54,869 nt of DNA, taken from Entrophospora sp. SA101. Taxonomy: Eukaryota > Glomeromycota > Glomeromycetes > Entrophosporales > Entrophosporaceae. The stretch spans positions 1-54,869 of the forward strand of contig CAUDNR010000435.1 of the NCBI GenBank assembly GCA_958430865.1. The letters run 5' to 3'. Shown here one piece after another: positions 9,899 to 21,600 of the stretch. The notes under the pieces were generated by a model that saw only the letters and a program-made list of their open reading frames with translations, was not told the DNA's origin and made no database searches. The translations under genes and the position numbers were made by a program. Numbering within the stretch: the first letter of the stretch is position 1; the number at the start of each line of letters is the position of its first letter.

Positions 9899-11992
9899 TC
9901 AAATTTTTTCAAATGATGATGTGGAGTTTTCAAATATTCTGTTTATGATATTGCCTAATTTTTTTGATCTGGCAGTGGCTTCAATGTTTTTTTCAGATAT
10001 TTTGATTGTTTGTTTTATTTGTTCTATATCATCTTTATTTAATGGAAAATTATTTTTAACAATATCCGTTAAACGTTTTGACTTAACAATAGATTCATCT
10101 AATATTATGATTGATTGTTGTATTTGGTTTTTATCATATTCATTTAATGAATCATTAGCAATGACTTCACCTAACATACTGCTTAATTGTTGCATTAGTT
10201 TTTTAACATCATCTTCGTTTAATGAATGATTATGACTATTACTATCTTTTGGCATATATTTAGCAACGGCTTCATTTAATGAATTATTATGACTAGTGCT
10301 ATCTTTAGCAACAGCTTCATTTAATGAATGATTATGACTATTACTATCTTTAGCAACAGCTTCATTTAATGAGTGATTAGGGCTATTACTATCTTCAGCA
10401 ATAATAGCTTCATTTAATGAATGATTATGACTATTACTATCCTTTAGCATAAATGAGTTAAAGTACTCAAATGACATAGGTTCTAATATTCTGCTTATAT
10501 GATGTGCTAATGGATGTGGTTTTTGTATTTGTAAACTATTATCTTTTGAATTACTTGTAAGCATTATAGTTTCAGTTTCTATTTTATTTAAATTATTTAA
10601 ATGCTCCTTAAAAAAATAATAAAGTTCTCCAATAGTCGGTCTCTTGGCTGGATCCACATACCAACACCTTTTCATCATTTGTGCACAATCATCAGGTATT
10701 CCTGGTAATATTGGTGGTCGTAAACCTTTACATATCTCAATCATTAAATGGTGATTATGAGCTATATTGTTAAATGGTGGATAACCTGCAAATATTTCCC
10801 ATATTAACATTCCAATGCTATAAACATCTGATTGTTTTGCATATTTTCTCTCTTTAAAAACTTCTGGTGCAATATATGACACGATCCCATAAATTTTGTT
10901 TGATGATTCATCATCAACTGGTCCACATAAACCTAAATCTGTAATATAACAACTATTACCGGCTTGTACCAATATATTACCACTATGTAAATCACAATGA
11001 ATTAAATTTTTTTTATGTATTTCATACAATGATTGACATAAACTCCTAATTAATAACATTCTATCTTTTAATGTTAATTTTAAATTATTTTTCCATAAAA
11101 AATCTCTTAAATTTCCTAATGGTACATAAGTTAAAACCATTGCATAATTTCCTTCTGGGAATCTAGTTATACCATAACAAGGAATAACCAATTTTGATTT
11201 AATTATACAATAAACCAAAGCCTAAATTATTTATTTATATAAATATGGAATTAAATATTATTTTTTGAAAAATGATTTATTTCACTTTATATAATAATTA
11301 TTACTGACCTCATCAAAAAATTTTTTTCCAATATCATTTGAATTTAATGATTTTAATACTACATCTTGACGTCCATAATAAGAGAGTTCTTTTTTATTTT
11401 CGTCATAATCAAAGATGCGTCCTTTTCTCCATGATGCAGTATAAATTTTACCAAATCCTCCTCTAGTTAAATATTTCACCCCTTCAAATTGATCAAAAGG
11501 TATCCATTCCATAATATTTGTTGGAAGAGATGAACGCTTTTGACATTCTTGAATAAAGTTATCAATAATTTTATTTCCAGATGTCCAAGTTTCAGAAAGC
11601 GACTGTAAATGTAAACAAATACATTTTTCACAAAATTTATCAGAATATCTTGTCATCTTACAATACTTGCATCCTGTTGGATTCCCAATTTTACGGCTTG
11701 CATTGACTAATTCATATTCGTAAATATATCTTTCTCTACAATATTTTTTTTCATTTTCTGAAAGTTCTTTATTTTCTTTTACTAATAATAAATATATATT
11801 CTTTTGAGATTCTCTGTCGTTTTCATTTAAACCTCTTTCATTATTAAAAGTATTTTGTAAAGATTTTTTTGCTAATGACAAATATTTATTCATTTGATGC
11901 TCATCCTTAATATTCAACATTTTGTTATATGTTAATTTTACAAATTCTTTTCTTTCCGGCGATAATAATGACAATAACTCTTGGTAAGACAT
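9899..11992 (-). CDS. TKL-type protein kinase with SLNE tail repeats (about 668 aa, two exons)
   Basis: Exon 1 is 11992-11309, the intron 11308-11222 (87 bp, GTCAGT...TTTAG, phase 0), exon 2 11221-9899. The N-terminus has a helical segment and a CxxC pair region (GCKYCKMTRYSDKFCEKC, residues about 134-152). The kinase domain follows: glycine loop LTRGGFGKIYTASW, lysine in VVLKSL, catalytic loop IHCDLHSGNIL (about 302-312, HCD for HRD), ITDLGLCGP (DLG for DFG) and SYIAPEV. These residues are all compatible with activity. After the kinase domain the tail holds five imperfect copies of a roughly 15-residue unit, KDSNSHNHSLNEA, then a helical region. Family knowledge places it in the expanded fungal TKL group; its substrate is unknown. 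It is transcribed in the same direction as the triple-kinase gene upstream. The exon join restores a continuous alpha-C region (FFDE-ALVYC). Confidence 0.85.
10213..10450 (-). repeat. in-frame 45-54 bp coding minisatellite
   Basis: Five tandem units within the kinase gene encode DSNSHNHSLNEA-like blocks. Units are multiples of three bases and vary in spacer length (AVA, AIIAE, AVAKYMP), so copy number can change without breaking the frame. Confidence 0.85.
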
Positions 11993-13620
11993 TGGTTATT
12001 TTTTGAAACTTCAATATAAAATTGGTATTAGTAATTTGATTTTTTTTATTTAAATAATTTTTATTGTAATTTCTGTGTAACTCGCGATTATTATTTTTGT
12101 ATTATATGATAAAAATCAATGTGTAATTCTTTTGTGGATTTCGACATTTTGCGGTAACATTTTTTCCCAATTCGCAATTTTGGAAAATGTTTGTTCTACG
12201 GGAAATGTTCTGTTGTGAATGTTATATTTGTTTAATATTGTGACTGTGACTGAGATTGTGACTCAATTGATATTAAGTGCAGATACGTAACGAATCCGAA
12301 TCTTCTAAACATTTTAATTTTGTTTCTCAACTTAGTAAACCGAATTGTTGGAGAAGGATGAGATCAAAATCAAAAGGCGAAACTTTGTGATGAGTCTTTT
12401 TTTTTTTTTTTTTGCTGCGCTGGCTTGAAATGATTTCCAAATTTTGTTAAAGTTGAAATTTGAACAGAAATATTTTCGTTTTCTAAAAATGATGAGTGGT
12501 TATTTTTATCATCGCGAATCCCATTTTTGCTATATATCTAATTTATCATGTTTCGTGAAACCGAAATTTTTTGTTCAAAACGTCAGGTTGAGCGAAGCAG
12601 ATACTTGACTGGAACGGAAGGAAATCGTGTTTCGCTTTAGATATTTTTTTGCGTAGTGTCTGCCGTTGTCTACCGCTAGGTTTCTGTCTTTCTCTGACGT
12701 TTTGAACTGTTCAAAATGACCAAAACTGATCTCCTTGTCTTGGAGCCTTTACCTCAGATCGTCAAAGACTTGTCGCACAACGTGTTGGTAGTACCAATGT
12801 TAACGTATTTTCTGGTCACGAGATCTGGATTCTAAGCATCTTTTTACTATTACGTTTTATTTTGTTGTCATTACTATTATTGTTATCATCGGTCAATTCA
12901 ATGATCGATAAATATAACAACATGTACAAGTTTTTTTGATTGTTCGTGTTTAAAAAAATATATATATATTTGATTAGAACATTTGAGGAATAGTGGATGA
13001 TCTGAATTCATTTTTTATTTCCTTTCGGAGATTTTTGATTTTGACCATTTGAAAGATGGTGGATGATCTGGATAAGAAAAAATTCATTTGGAATAATTAA
13101 TCTTTTCAAATGATTTTTAATCAAGAAAAAAAAGTTTATTGACTTTTTAATAAAAAAATCTAATTGATACAGTTGACTTTAATCTGGGGTAAATAAACAA
13201 ACACGAGAACATAAGGTTTTTAATTAAGAAAAAAAAAGAATTTTTTTTTAATAATTGAAATTTGTAAATAACTTTTGATGTTCTTCTTTGCAAAGGATTT
13301 TTTTTTTTTATCAAAAATAACAAAAAAGCAGTTGATGATAATCTGGATAATGTTGAATGTCCAAAACCAATCTAATCTGCACTGCTAATGAATCAGCAAC
13401 AGATGATGCAGCAACAATGGAAATTTTATTAGAACATGCAAAAAAACCATTGTTTAAATGCCAAGCTTGAGCCTCTTTTAAAATTAACTTGCCAGCTTGA
13501 ATGAGCCCAGGCTAATACTTGAACTTGACTATGACTAAATTGTTAAATTTAGAAATGATCATCCAATTAATTTTTAGTAAAATTTTATAGTTGGTTGGCA
13601 CAGTTATACATGAACTTGAA
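11993..13620. other. intergenic between kinase genes, with a less AT-rich patch
   Basis: This holds the 5' side of the 9899-11992 kinase gene. The patch at about 12580-12850 is visibly richer in G and C than its surroundings and contains a small open frame (listed separately). Near 13375-13490 there is a short coding-like stretch (NESATDDAATMEILLEHAKK) in one frame on the plus strand, preceded by a stop. These may be remnants of one decayed gene, or exons of a gene I cannot assemble. Confidence 0.4.
12716..12838 (+). CDS. possible small or partial ORF, unknown (40 aa)
   Basis: An ATG opens a 40-codon frame (MTKTDLLVLEPLPQIVKDLS...) in a locally less AT-rich patch, ending in TAA. The codons look more gene-like than the surroundings, and a GTGTTGGTA donor-like site follows the HN codons, so it could be a first exon. 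I recognise no family. Low confidence. Confidence 0.25.
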
Positions 13621-13625
13621 ATAGG

Positions 13626-13820
13626 TAGGGAGAGATTCAGTATGGTATAACCCTTGCAGAACGTATGGTATAGCCTATATTTTTCCATCCCAAGTCACAC
13701 AAAATTTTATTCTAAATCCTTTTTTGGCGGGTGTGAAGGGAAGCATGTATTGGTATACAACACTTATACAATACCATACCATACATTCTGCAAGAGTTAT
13801 GCCATACTGAATGTCCCTAT
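13626..13820. mobile_element. MITE with about 45-50 bp inverted termini (195 bp)
   Basis: The left end begins TAGGGAGAGATTCAGTATGG and continues TATAACCCTTGCAGAACGTA. The right end, reverse complemented, begins ATAGGGACATTCAGTATGGC and continues ATAACTCTTGCAGAATGTA. The two termini match over about 45 bases with a few differences. The middle is too short to code for a transposase. A 61-codon open frame lying in it is an artefact. Confidence 0.8.
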
Positions 13821-14625
13821 ACTTACTTGAAATTAAAACCCCAAAGTCAAAATGTTTCAACCTGAGGCAACTACATAGTAAAAATCAGTTTTGACCCTAT
13901 TTTGACCAGATCTGCAAATGGTCAAAATAGTTTCAACTTCATGTATAGGCTCTGTCTAAAGACCACCTAAATTTTGCATAAATTTTAAAAGTATAAAAGT
14001 CACTTTCTGTCCTACCTTTTAAAAAAATAGCAGTATTAATTGATAGAATAGGACTTTAGTTTTAATGTAATAATGAGATTTTCTAAAAATTATTTGTTAT
14101 AGAGTTTAGTACATATTTTACTATGTTTGTGAGGAATTTAGCCACTAGACCATTACTAAAATATCTGGTATAAAAAAATTATCTTTATTGTTCATTTTTT
14201 ATAATTTAGAAGGAAAAGGACATTCTCACTTGTGAACTAAAAAATTACATGCCAAAAATCGCATGCACATGTAGCATCTCTAGTTACATGGGACATGTAA
14301 TTAAAGAGTGAGATTTATTATATGATGGCATATAATAAAAATAAGAGGGATATGACTTTATCAATTATCAAATAGGATTTTAATATAACTGGCATTGGTT
14401 CCTGAAAAAAATATAAATTTATCAAGTATGAATTAATAAGCTATGACTGTATATATTTTTGCATAGTTGATAAACTTAGGATGTCAGAGATTTTGGGTCA
14501 AATGTAAATTGAAAAACCAAACCAAACCAAACTGTTTGGAATTTTTAATTATAAAATTTTAAAATGATCAAAAAAAAGAATAATGAAAAATAAACAATAT
14601 ATGAGATATATATATAATAATAATA

Positions 14626-14780
14626 TATGGGATGTCTGCCAGCAATATGGGGTCTGAGACTCCTGGCCAAAATTGAGATTTTTGCATAATGTATATCTAT
14701 ATCATAAGGATTATAGTTGGTGAAAAATTTAGACAATCTAATAGTCTCAGACCCCCTTTTTGCTGTTGGACATCTCATAT
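14626..14780. mobile_element. MITE with GGGGTCTGAGACT inverted termini (155 bp)
   Basis: Left: ATATGGGATGTCTGCCAGCA, then GGGGTCTGAGACT. Right, reverse complemented: ATATGAGATGTCCAACAGCA, then GGGGGTCTGAGACT. The element is flanked by TA and is non-coding. It sits just downstream of the triple-kinase stop codon at 14870 on the minus strand, where it could lie in the 3' untranslated region. Confidence 0.8.
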
Positions 14781-14869
14781 AACAACAAGAATAATAATAA
14801 ATCATCTTTCTAATACTATCCACCACTACCACTATTGCCATCATCACCACCTATTACCTTAAAGCTTAT

Positions 14870-17800
14870 TTAACCCATAGATTTTGAGATAAATATATAC
14901 TGCTGAAATAATTCTGTTGATGAAATATATGATGATCCAGCTTGCTTTATTGATACATTTAGTAGATGGCTTGTATAAACTAATTCTGGATGATGCTTGT
15001 AATTCTTTGTGTCTGACAAATCTTTTTCTAAATTGATAATTTCTTGTTGTTTAGCTTCTGCTAATTCAATAGCCTCTTCCTTCTGACATTTTTGTAAACA
15101 GTGATGAGCCGTAGGTCGATTTTCTGGATCATGATTCCAACATTTTTTCATCAACTCAGCATAGAATTCAGGGGTATCATTGGTGATTTGAGGTCTTTCT
15201 CCTTTTAGAATATTTGATAAAAGACAATGATTATGTAGCCTATCATAGTATGGTTTCTTTCCTGTAGTGAGCTCCCACATTATCACACCAAAACTGTAAA
15301 TGTCTGATTTTTTAGTATATGGTTTTCTTAATGCTACCTCAGGTGCTAGGTATAGAAAATTTTTATTTGGTTCATCATTTTCATTTATTATTTGTTGACA
15401 TGATCCTAAATCTCCTATTGCACATACATCATGGCTGTATGAAAAAATGTTACCACTGCACAAGCCATGATGAATGTAATTCTTTTCATGAAATTGCAAT
15501 AATCTAATTCAAAAAATAATAATTTATATATCTATATATATATATAACCAATTCTAATAATAAAATTCTAAAACTTACCCATTTGCAACTGAAACAAGCA
15601 AATTCATTCTATTTTGCCAAGTAATTTCTTTAAAATTTTTTGATAAATTATTATGTAAATCACCATTTTTAGCATACTTAAATACCAACAGATAATCATT
15701 CTCCTTAGGATCTTTAGTGATTCCATGCCAATGGTTAATATAATTTCTAGTTTTAACTTTATCAAATACTTTTAACTAAAAAAATTATTATAAAATATAT
15801 ATATTTAATAATAGATATTATGCAAGATTAATATTACTAATTTTACCTTTTTTAAAATATCTGGAATTTTATTATTAGAATTATATAATCTTTTTAATGC
15901 AACATCCTTTGTCTTTGGAAAAAATTTACTAGTCCATGTTGCTTTATGAACTTCTCCAAAATCACTTTTAGCCAAGTATTCAATATTATTAAATTCACTA
16001 TATGGAATCCAACATATATTATGATTATAATCTGCATATTGTTTACATTCATAAAAAAGTCTAGCTATTTCTTTATTTCCACATTTATCAGTTAATCTTT
16101 TAATTTTTCTTTCTTTGCAACCATCACATAATAAATCATTTTTTATTTTTTCATCAATACTAATAAATACATCACCTAATTTCTGGACTGTATACACATC
16201 TGATTTATGATCTCTTTCTTTTTCTGAAAATTTTTTTAGTTTACTTATTGATTTATAAAAAAAATCAAAATAGTTTTTTCCTATGGATTTTTTACAACTG
16301 ATACAATTTTCTATTAATTTTAATGAATCAATTAATTCATGTAATAAAGTATAAGTGTAATTTTGATCACCATTTAGATGAGTATCATCATATTCATTTG
16401 GAATTATTATGTTGAATGATTCATTTAATGAGTTGTATAATATATTTATATCAGGATTCAAATATTTTTCTGAATTGATAATTTCTTGTCGTTTAGCTTC
16501 TGCTAATTCAATAATTTTTTTTTCTTTTTCAGAAGCAGAAATGCTCAAAAATTTATTTAGATGAACTTCAATTTCTTTAGCTGTTGGTCTATTTTCAGAA
16601 TTATTATCCCAACATTTTTTCATCAATTCAGCATAGAATTCAGGAGTATCATCAGTGATTTGAGGTCTCTCTCCTTTTAAAATATCTGATATAAGACAAT
16701 GATTATGTGGTCTATCATAGTATGGTTTCTTTCCTGTAGTGTGCTCCCACATTATCATGCCAAAACTGTAAATGTCTGATTCTTTTTTATATGGTTTTTT
16801 TGATAACCTTTCAGGTGCTAGGTATGAAATAACTCCAAAGATTTTATTTTGTTCATCTTTTTTAATATCTTGATTGTATGAAAAAATATTGCCACCATGC
16901 AAGTCATGATGAATGTAATTGTTTTCATGAATATTCCATAATCTAATACATTTGACAACAAAAAAAAAAGATACATTATAACTATTTTATTAAATGATTC
17001 CAATAATAAAATTTAAAACTTACGCAGATGCAACAATATATAATGAAGCAATTTTATTCTCCCAAGTAAGTTTTTTGAAATTTTTTAAATTATTATGTAA
17101 ATCACCATGTTTAGCAAATACCAACAAATAATCTCTTTCTTTAGGATCTTTAGTAATTCCATAACATTGGCTAATATAATTTCTAGCTCTAACTTCATTA
17201 TGTGCTTTTAACTAAAAAAAATCATTACAAAGTATATTAAATAATAGATAATATACAAGGTTAATACATTTACTAATTTACCTCTTTTAAAATATCTGAA
17301 ATTTTATATAATCTTTTTAATACAACATCCTTTGCTTCAAGAAAAAAATTGCTAGTCCATGTTGCTTTATGGACTTCTCCAAAACCACCTTTAGCCAAGT
17401 ATTCAATATTATTAAATTCATTATATGGAATCCAATATATATTATCACTATATTGTGCATATTGTTTACATTCATAAAAAAATCTAGCTATTTCTTTATT
17501 TCCACATTTATCAGTTAATCTTTCAATTTTTTTTTCTTTGCAACCATCACATAATAAATTTTTTTTTATTTCTTTATCAATATTAATAGATACTTCGCAT
17601 AATTTCTGGATTGTATATATATTTGATTTATGACCTTTTTTTTTTTCTAATTTATCTGTAAAATTTTTTAATTTATTTATTGATTTATAAAAAAAATCAA
17701 AATAATTTTTTTTTATGAATTCTTTGCAATTGACACAATTTTCTATAAATTTTAATGAATCAATTAATTCATGTAATAAAGTATAAGTGCAAACTTGGTC

Positions 17801-19368
17801 ACTGGTTAGATGAGTATCATTGTATCCATTTGGCATTATGATGTTGAATGATTCATTTAATGAGTTGTATAATGTATTTATATCAGGATCCAAATATTTT
17901 TCTGAATTGATAATTTCTTGTCGTTTAGCTTCTGCTAATTCAATAATCTTTTTTTCTTTTTCAGAAGCAGAAAAGCTCAAAAATTTATTTAGATGAACTT
18001 CAATTTCTTTAGCTGTTGGTCTATTTTCTGGATTATGATCCCAACATTTTTTCATCAATTCAGCATAGAATTCAGGAGTATCATCAGTGATTTGAGGTCT
18101 CTCTCCTTTTAAAATATCTGATACAAGACAATGATTATGTGGTCTATCATAGTATGGCTTCTTTCCTGTAGTGAATTCCCACATTATCATGCCAAAACTG
18201 AAAATGTTTGATTCTTTTTGATATGGTTTTTTTAATAACCTTTCAGGTGCTAGATATGGAATAACTCCAAAGATTTTATTTGGTCCATCTTTCTTATTTA
18301 TTATTTGTTGAAATAATCTCTTGCTAACATCTTGATCGTATGAAAAAATATTGCCACCATGCAAGTCATGATGAATGTAATTGTTTTCATGAATATTCCA
18401 TAATCTAATTCATTTGACAACAAAAAAAAAAAATGATACATTATAATTATTTTATTAAATGATTCCAATAATAAAATTTTAAAACTTACACAGATGCAAC
18501 AATATATAATGAAGCAATTTTATTTTGCCAAGTAATTTCTTTAAAATTTTTTGATAAATTATTATATAAATCACCATTTTTAGCATTTTCAAATACCAAC
18601 AAATAGTCTCTTTCTTTAGGATCTTTAGTAATTCCATAACATTGGCTAATATAATTTCTAACCCTAACTTCATTATGTGCTTTTAACTAAAAAAAATTAT
18701 TACAAAGTATATTAAATAATAGATAATATACAAGGTTAATACATTTACTAATTTACCTCTTTTAAAATATCTGAAATTTTATATAATCTTTTTAATACAA
18801 CATCCTTTGCTTCAAGAAAAAAATTGCTAGTCCATGTTGCTTTATGGACTTCTCCAAAACCACCTTTAGCCAAGTATTCAATATTATTAAATTCATTATA
18901 TGGAATCCAATATATATTATCACTATATTGTGCATATTGTTTACATTCATAAAAAAATCTAGCTATTTCTTTATTTCCACATTTATCAGTTAATCTTTTG
19001 ATTTTTCTTTCTTTGCAACCATCACATAATAAATTTTTTTTTATTTTTTCATCAATACTAATAAATACATCACCTAATTCCCCGATTGTATGCACGTCTG
19101 ACTTATGATCTTTTCCTTTTTCTAATTTATCTGAAAATTTTTTTAGTTTACTTATTGATTTATAAAAAAAATCAAAATAATTTTTTCCTATGGATTTTTT
19201 ACAACTGGCACAGTTTTCTATTAATTTTAATGAATCAATTAACTCATTTAATAAAGTACTAGTGTAATTTTGATGACTGGTTAGATCATTATATTCATTT
19301 GGAATTAATGACATTATCATGTTTAATGATTCATTTAACGAGATATATAATTTATTTATATCAAGCAT
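14870..19368 (-). CDS. triple tandem TKL kinase/pseudokinase (about 1348 aa, seven exons)
   Basis: Exons: 19368-18757, 18686-18490, 18404-17282, 17211-17024, 16942-15847, 15775-15579, 15503-14870. All six introns are 70-85 bp with GT-AG ends. Phases alternate 0, 2, 0, 2, 0, 2, so every join keeps the frame. Exons 3 and 5 are single open stretches running from the C-lobe of one kinase, past where a stop is expected, into the N-terminal region and N-lobe of the next. Unit 1: LAKGGFGEV, VVLKRL, HHDLHGGN, no DFG/DLG. Unit 2: LAKGGFGEV, VVLKRL, HHDLHGGN, DFG region deleted. Unit 3: weakened loop LAKSDFGEV, VALKRL, HHGLCSGN (catalytic Asp lost), IGDLGS present. All have YLAPE and DIYSFG-like blocks. 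Each unit thus lacks a key residue. The ATG at 19368 is the first in frame; the open frame extends further upstream without one. Confidence 0.75.
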
Positions 19369-19515
19369 AATGGAAATTTTTAAATGTCGATCATTTTCCA
19401 AAAAAAAACATTTGATTTTTATTCCTCGGGAATTAAAATCTTTAAATATAGGGCATGCTGCAACAAAACCTAAGTGAACATTGATATTATCAAGAATTTC
19501 AGGATCAAAATTTAG
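19369..19515 (-). other. open reading frame continuous with the triple kinase, no ATG
   Basis: Upstream of the first in-frame ATG of the triple-kinase gene, about 48 codons stay open in the same frame (NFDPEILDNINVHLGFVAAC, then PIFKDFNSRGIKIK). They look coding in composition and do not resemble the repeated N-terminal segment of units 2 and 3. Stops precede them. Either this is the end of a missing upstream exon, or it is a remnant of another gene to which the first duplicate was joined. I do not recognise the segment. Confidence 0.4.
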
Positions 19516-19859
19516 TTATTATCATTGTACTTTACTATTACTATTAACATATGGAAGCCACTTAATATAATTCATCCATAATTTGAGTTGCAGCAGCTGT
19601 TAGCAGTTGTTGCCGCAGATTAATTATCATGGTCATGATTAGTCAACTAGTAACAATAATAAAAAGAACAAATCAAAAATAGTTTTTAATATTAAAATAT
19701 TTAGCAATCTTTTGTTTATTTTTAACACTAAGAATTAATCAAATTAGTTGATATTTTTATAATTATATAATAATATTTTGCATATAAATAGCAATTAATA
19801 AATAATATCTTGTAAATAAGTTCGATATTCACCAATACTCCAACTACATTTAAAATAAA

Positions 19860-21600
19860 TTTATAAATAATGGTATCCTCATTTTCAGACATTAATGAAT
19901 CCTTGGTGATAAAATTGTTTTTGATATTGTCAAAGATTTATTACCATCATTTTGTTTCTTAGATAACCTGAGCTTCTTGTCCAAGTTTTCTATTAATTGT
20001 GCATAACAATTTGCTGTATTCTAAATTTTATATAAAATATTACTTTGGTAAAAATTTAATTATGCAATGAATTCTTAAATGAATATTTGAATACTTACAA
20101 TTATTCTTTCAATGATTTCATCATATTTGTTGTGTTCATTTTGAACAGGTGTGGTTGAAGAATCAACCAATTTTATTCTATAAATTCTGTTGGATGGTTT
20201 GTATAAACTGTAAACATACAACTTAAACTCTTTGAATTGTGAAAAAATGATTAATAAATGATACAATTTATAATTAAATTAATGATTATTTGCAGATAAT
20301 AGAATAATTACCATTAATTATAATGCCAAATACTTTTAAATCTCTAATATTTGTAATATCTCCATGTTCAAGACTACCATATTTTTTATAAAAGTAATTC
20401 AAAATTTAGTCATGTATGTCTTTTAACATGCCTTTCTAGTGTCATTTAAAAGTTTATTTTTGTCTTTATACCATAGAAGTCCAATGATTTCGCCAATAAG
20501 AAGTTCAAATGGGACCATCTTACCATTGTCATTATAATGTTTTCTTGTAAGGAATGTGACATCAGACTTACATCCTTTACGACCCTAAAAAAATCAAGGT
20601 TTATTTATTAATATTAATTAATTTACTTTATACCAAAGGAACATAAATACATACACTGTTGCATTCTTCAATGAATATTCTTTCTTTGGTACTTTGGTTT
20701 ATTTTATCTGAACTAAAATTAAATCAATGATAACGATTTAGTATTTCTCACAGAGAAAAAAAAATTTTTATTCTTTACTTACATCAGCAATCTAATGTGG
20801 CTTTGTTCACCAAAAGACACTCTTAATTGCAACCAAATAGAGTCAAGAGACCTGGTCTCTTCATTGAAATCTAATTGTTTGAATTTTCCATATTCTTCAT
20901 ATTTCTTAACTTATAGCTAGTAATTGGAAATTATTAGATGATTTTATAATTAATTGTATGCATATATATATATATTATAATATTATATATTCAAAAAAAA
21001 TCTGATAAGGCATACAAGTGATTCTTCAAATCTTTTATTGTTGCTTTTTTCAATCTGGAATAATTAACTTTGCAATACTTTGAGGTCTAATTTAAAGATA
21101 AAAGTTTCCATATGTCCTTAGGGAAATGCTCTGATATCCATGGATGTGCATTTGGTATATCCAAGATGCAGCTGGACAAGGGATCATCATAATCCATGTA
21201 TCTTGGAGCATAAAAGTTAATAAAATTTTTTAAATTGCTAATAACATCAGCACCCTCAATTATCCAAGAATCCTAAAGATACAAATAATAATTAAAATAT
21301 GTGTTGGTAAATCATAAAAATATTATAAAAATAACAAAAGCATGAACAAAACATGTAATAATACTTCAATCATCATTATTTCAAGATCTTTTTTCAATAT
21401 CACAACTTCATTCAGTAATTCATTTGTTTTTTCAACAAGAGGTAACTAAAAATGATTTATGATAATCATATTAATTGTACAAATTAAATCAATTCATGAT
21501 CAGAATAAAGTAATGGTAATTTAATCTTATTGAAGATATAATTTACTTACAGATGATGGTGTTGTGGAAGTGTTTAATAGTCCTCTATTGTTTTCCTATG
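19860..21600 (-). pseudogene. decayed multi-exon gene of unknown family
   Basis: Minus-strand exon-like blocks with plausible GT-AG edges run from high to low coordinates. About 21110-21260 encodes APRYMDYDDPLSSCILDIPN then HPWISEHFPK. About 20795-20905 encodes EETRSLDSIWLQLRVSFGEQ then SHIRLL before GTAAGT. About 20650-20715 encodes KINQSTKERIFIEECNS. About 20330-20587 encodes GRKGCKSDVTFLTRK and KMVPFELLIGEIIGLLWYKD. About 20093-20250 encodes KLYVYSLYKPSNRIYRIKLV. About 19930-20015 encodes ANCYAQLIENLDKKLRLSKK. The 20330-20587 block has a stop at 20423-20425, and the alternative frame has one at 20406-20408, so a frameshift breaks it. I do not recognise the family. The well-kept codons suggest recent decay, or an intron I have missed. 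Confidence 0.5.

Noticed and set aside
9921..10229. 102-codon plus-strand frame
   Set aside because: It lies antisense within the kinase exon and mirrors its codon pattern; the minus strand carries clear kinase motifs and a repeat tail.
14545..14850. 101-codon minus-strand frame
   Set aside because: It spans a MITE and AT-rich sequence, with low-complexity residues only.
18479..18673. 64-codon minus-strand frame
   Set aside because: It is a shifted frame over exon 2 of the triple kinase; the spliced frame reads YGITKDPKERDYLLVF.
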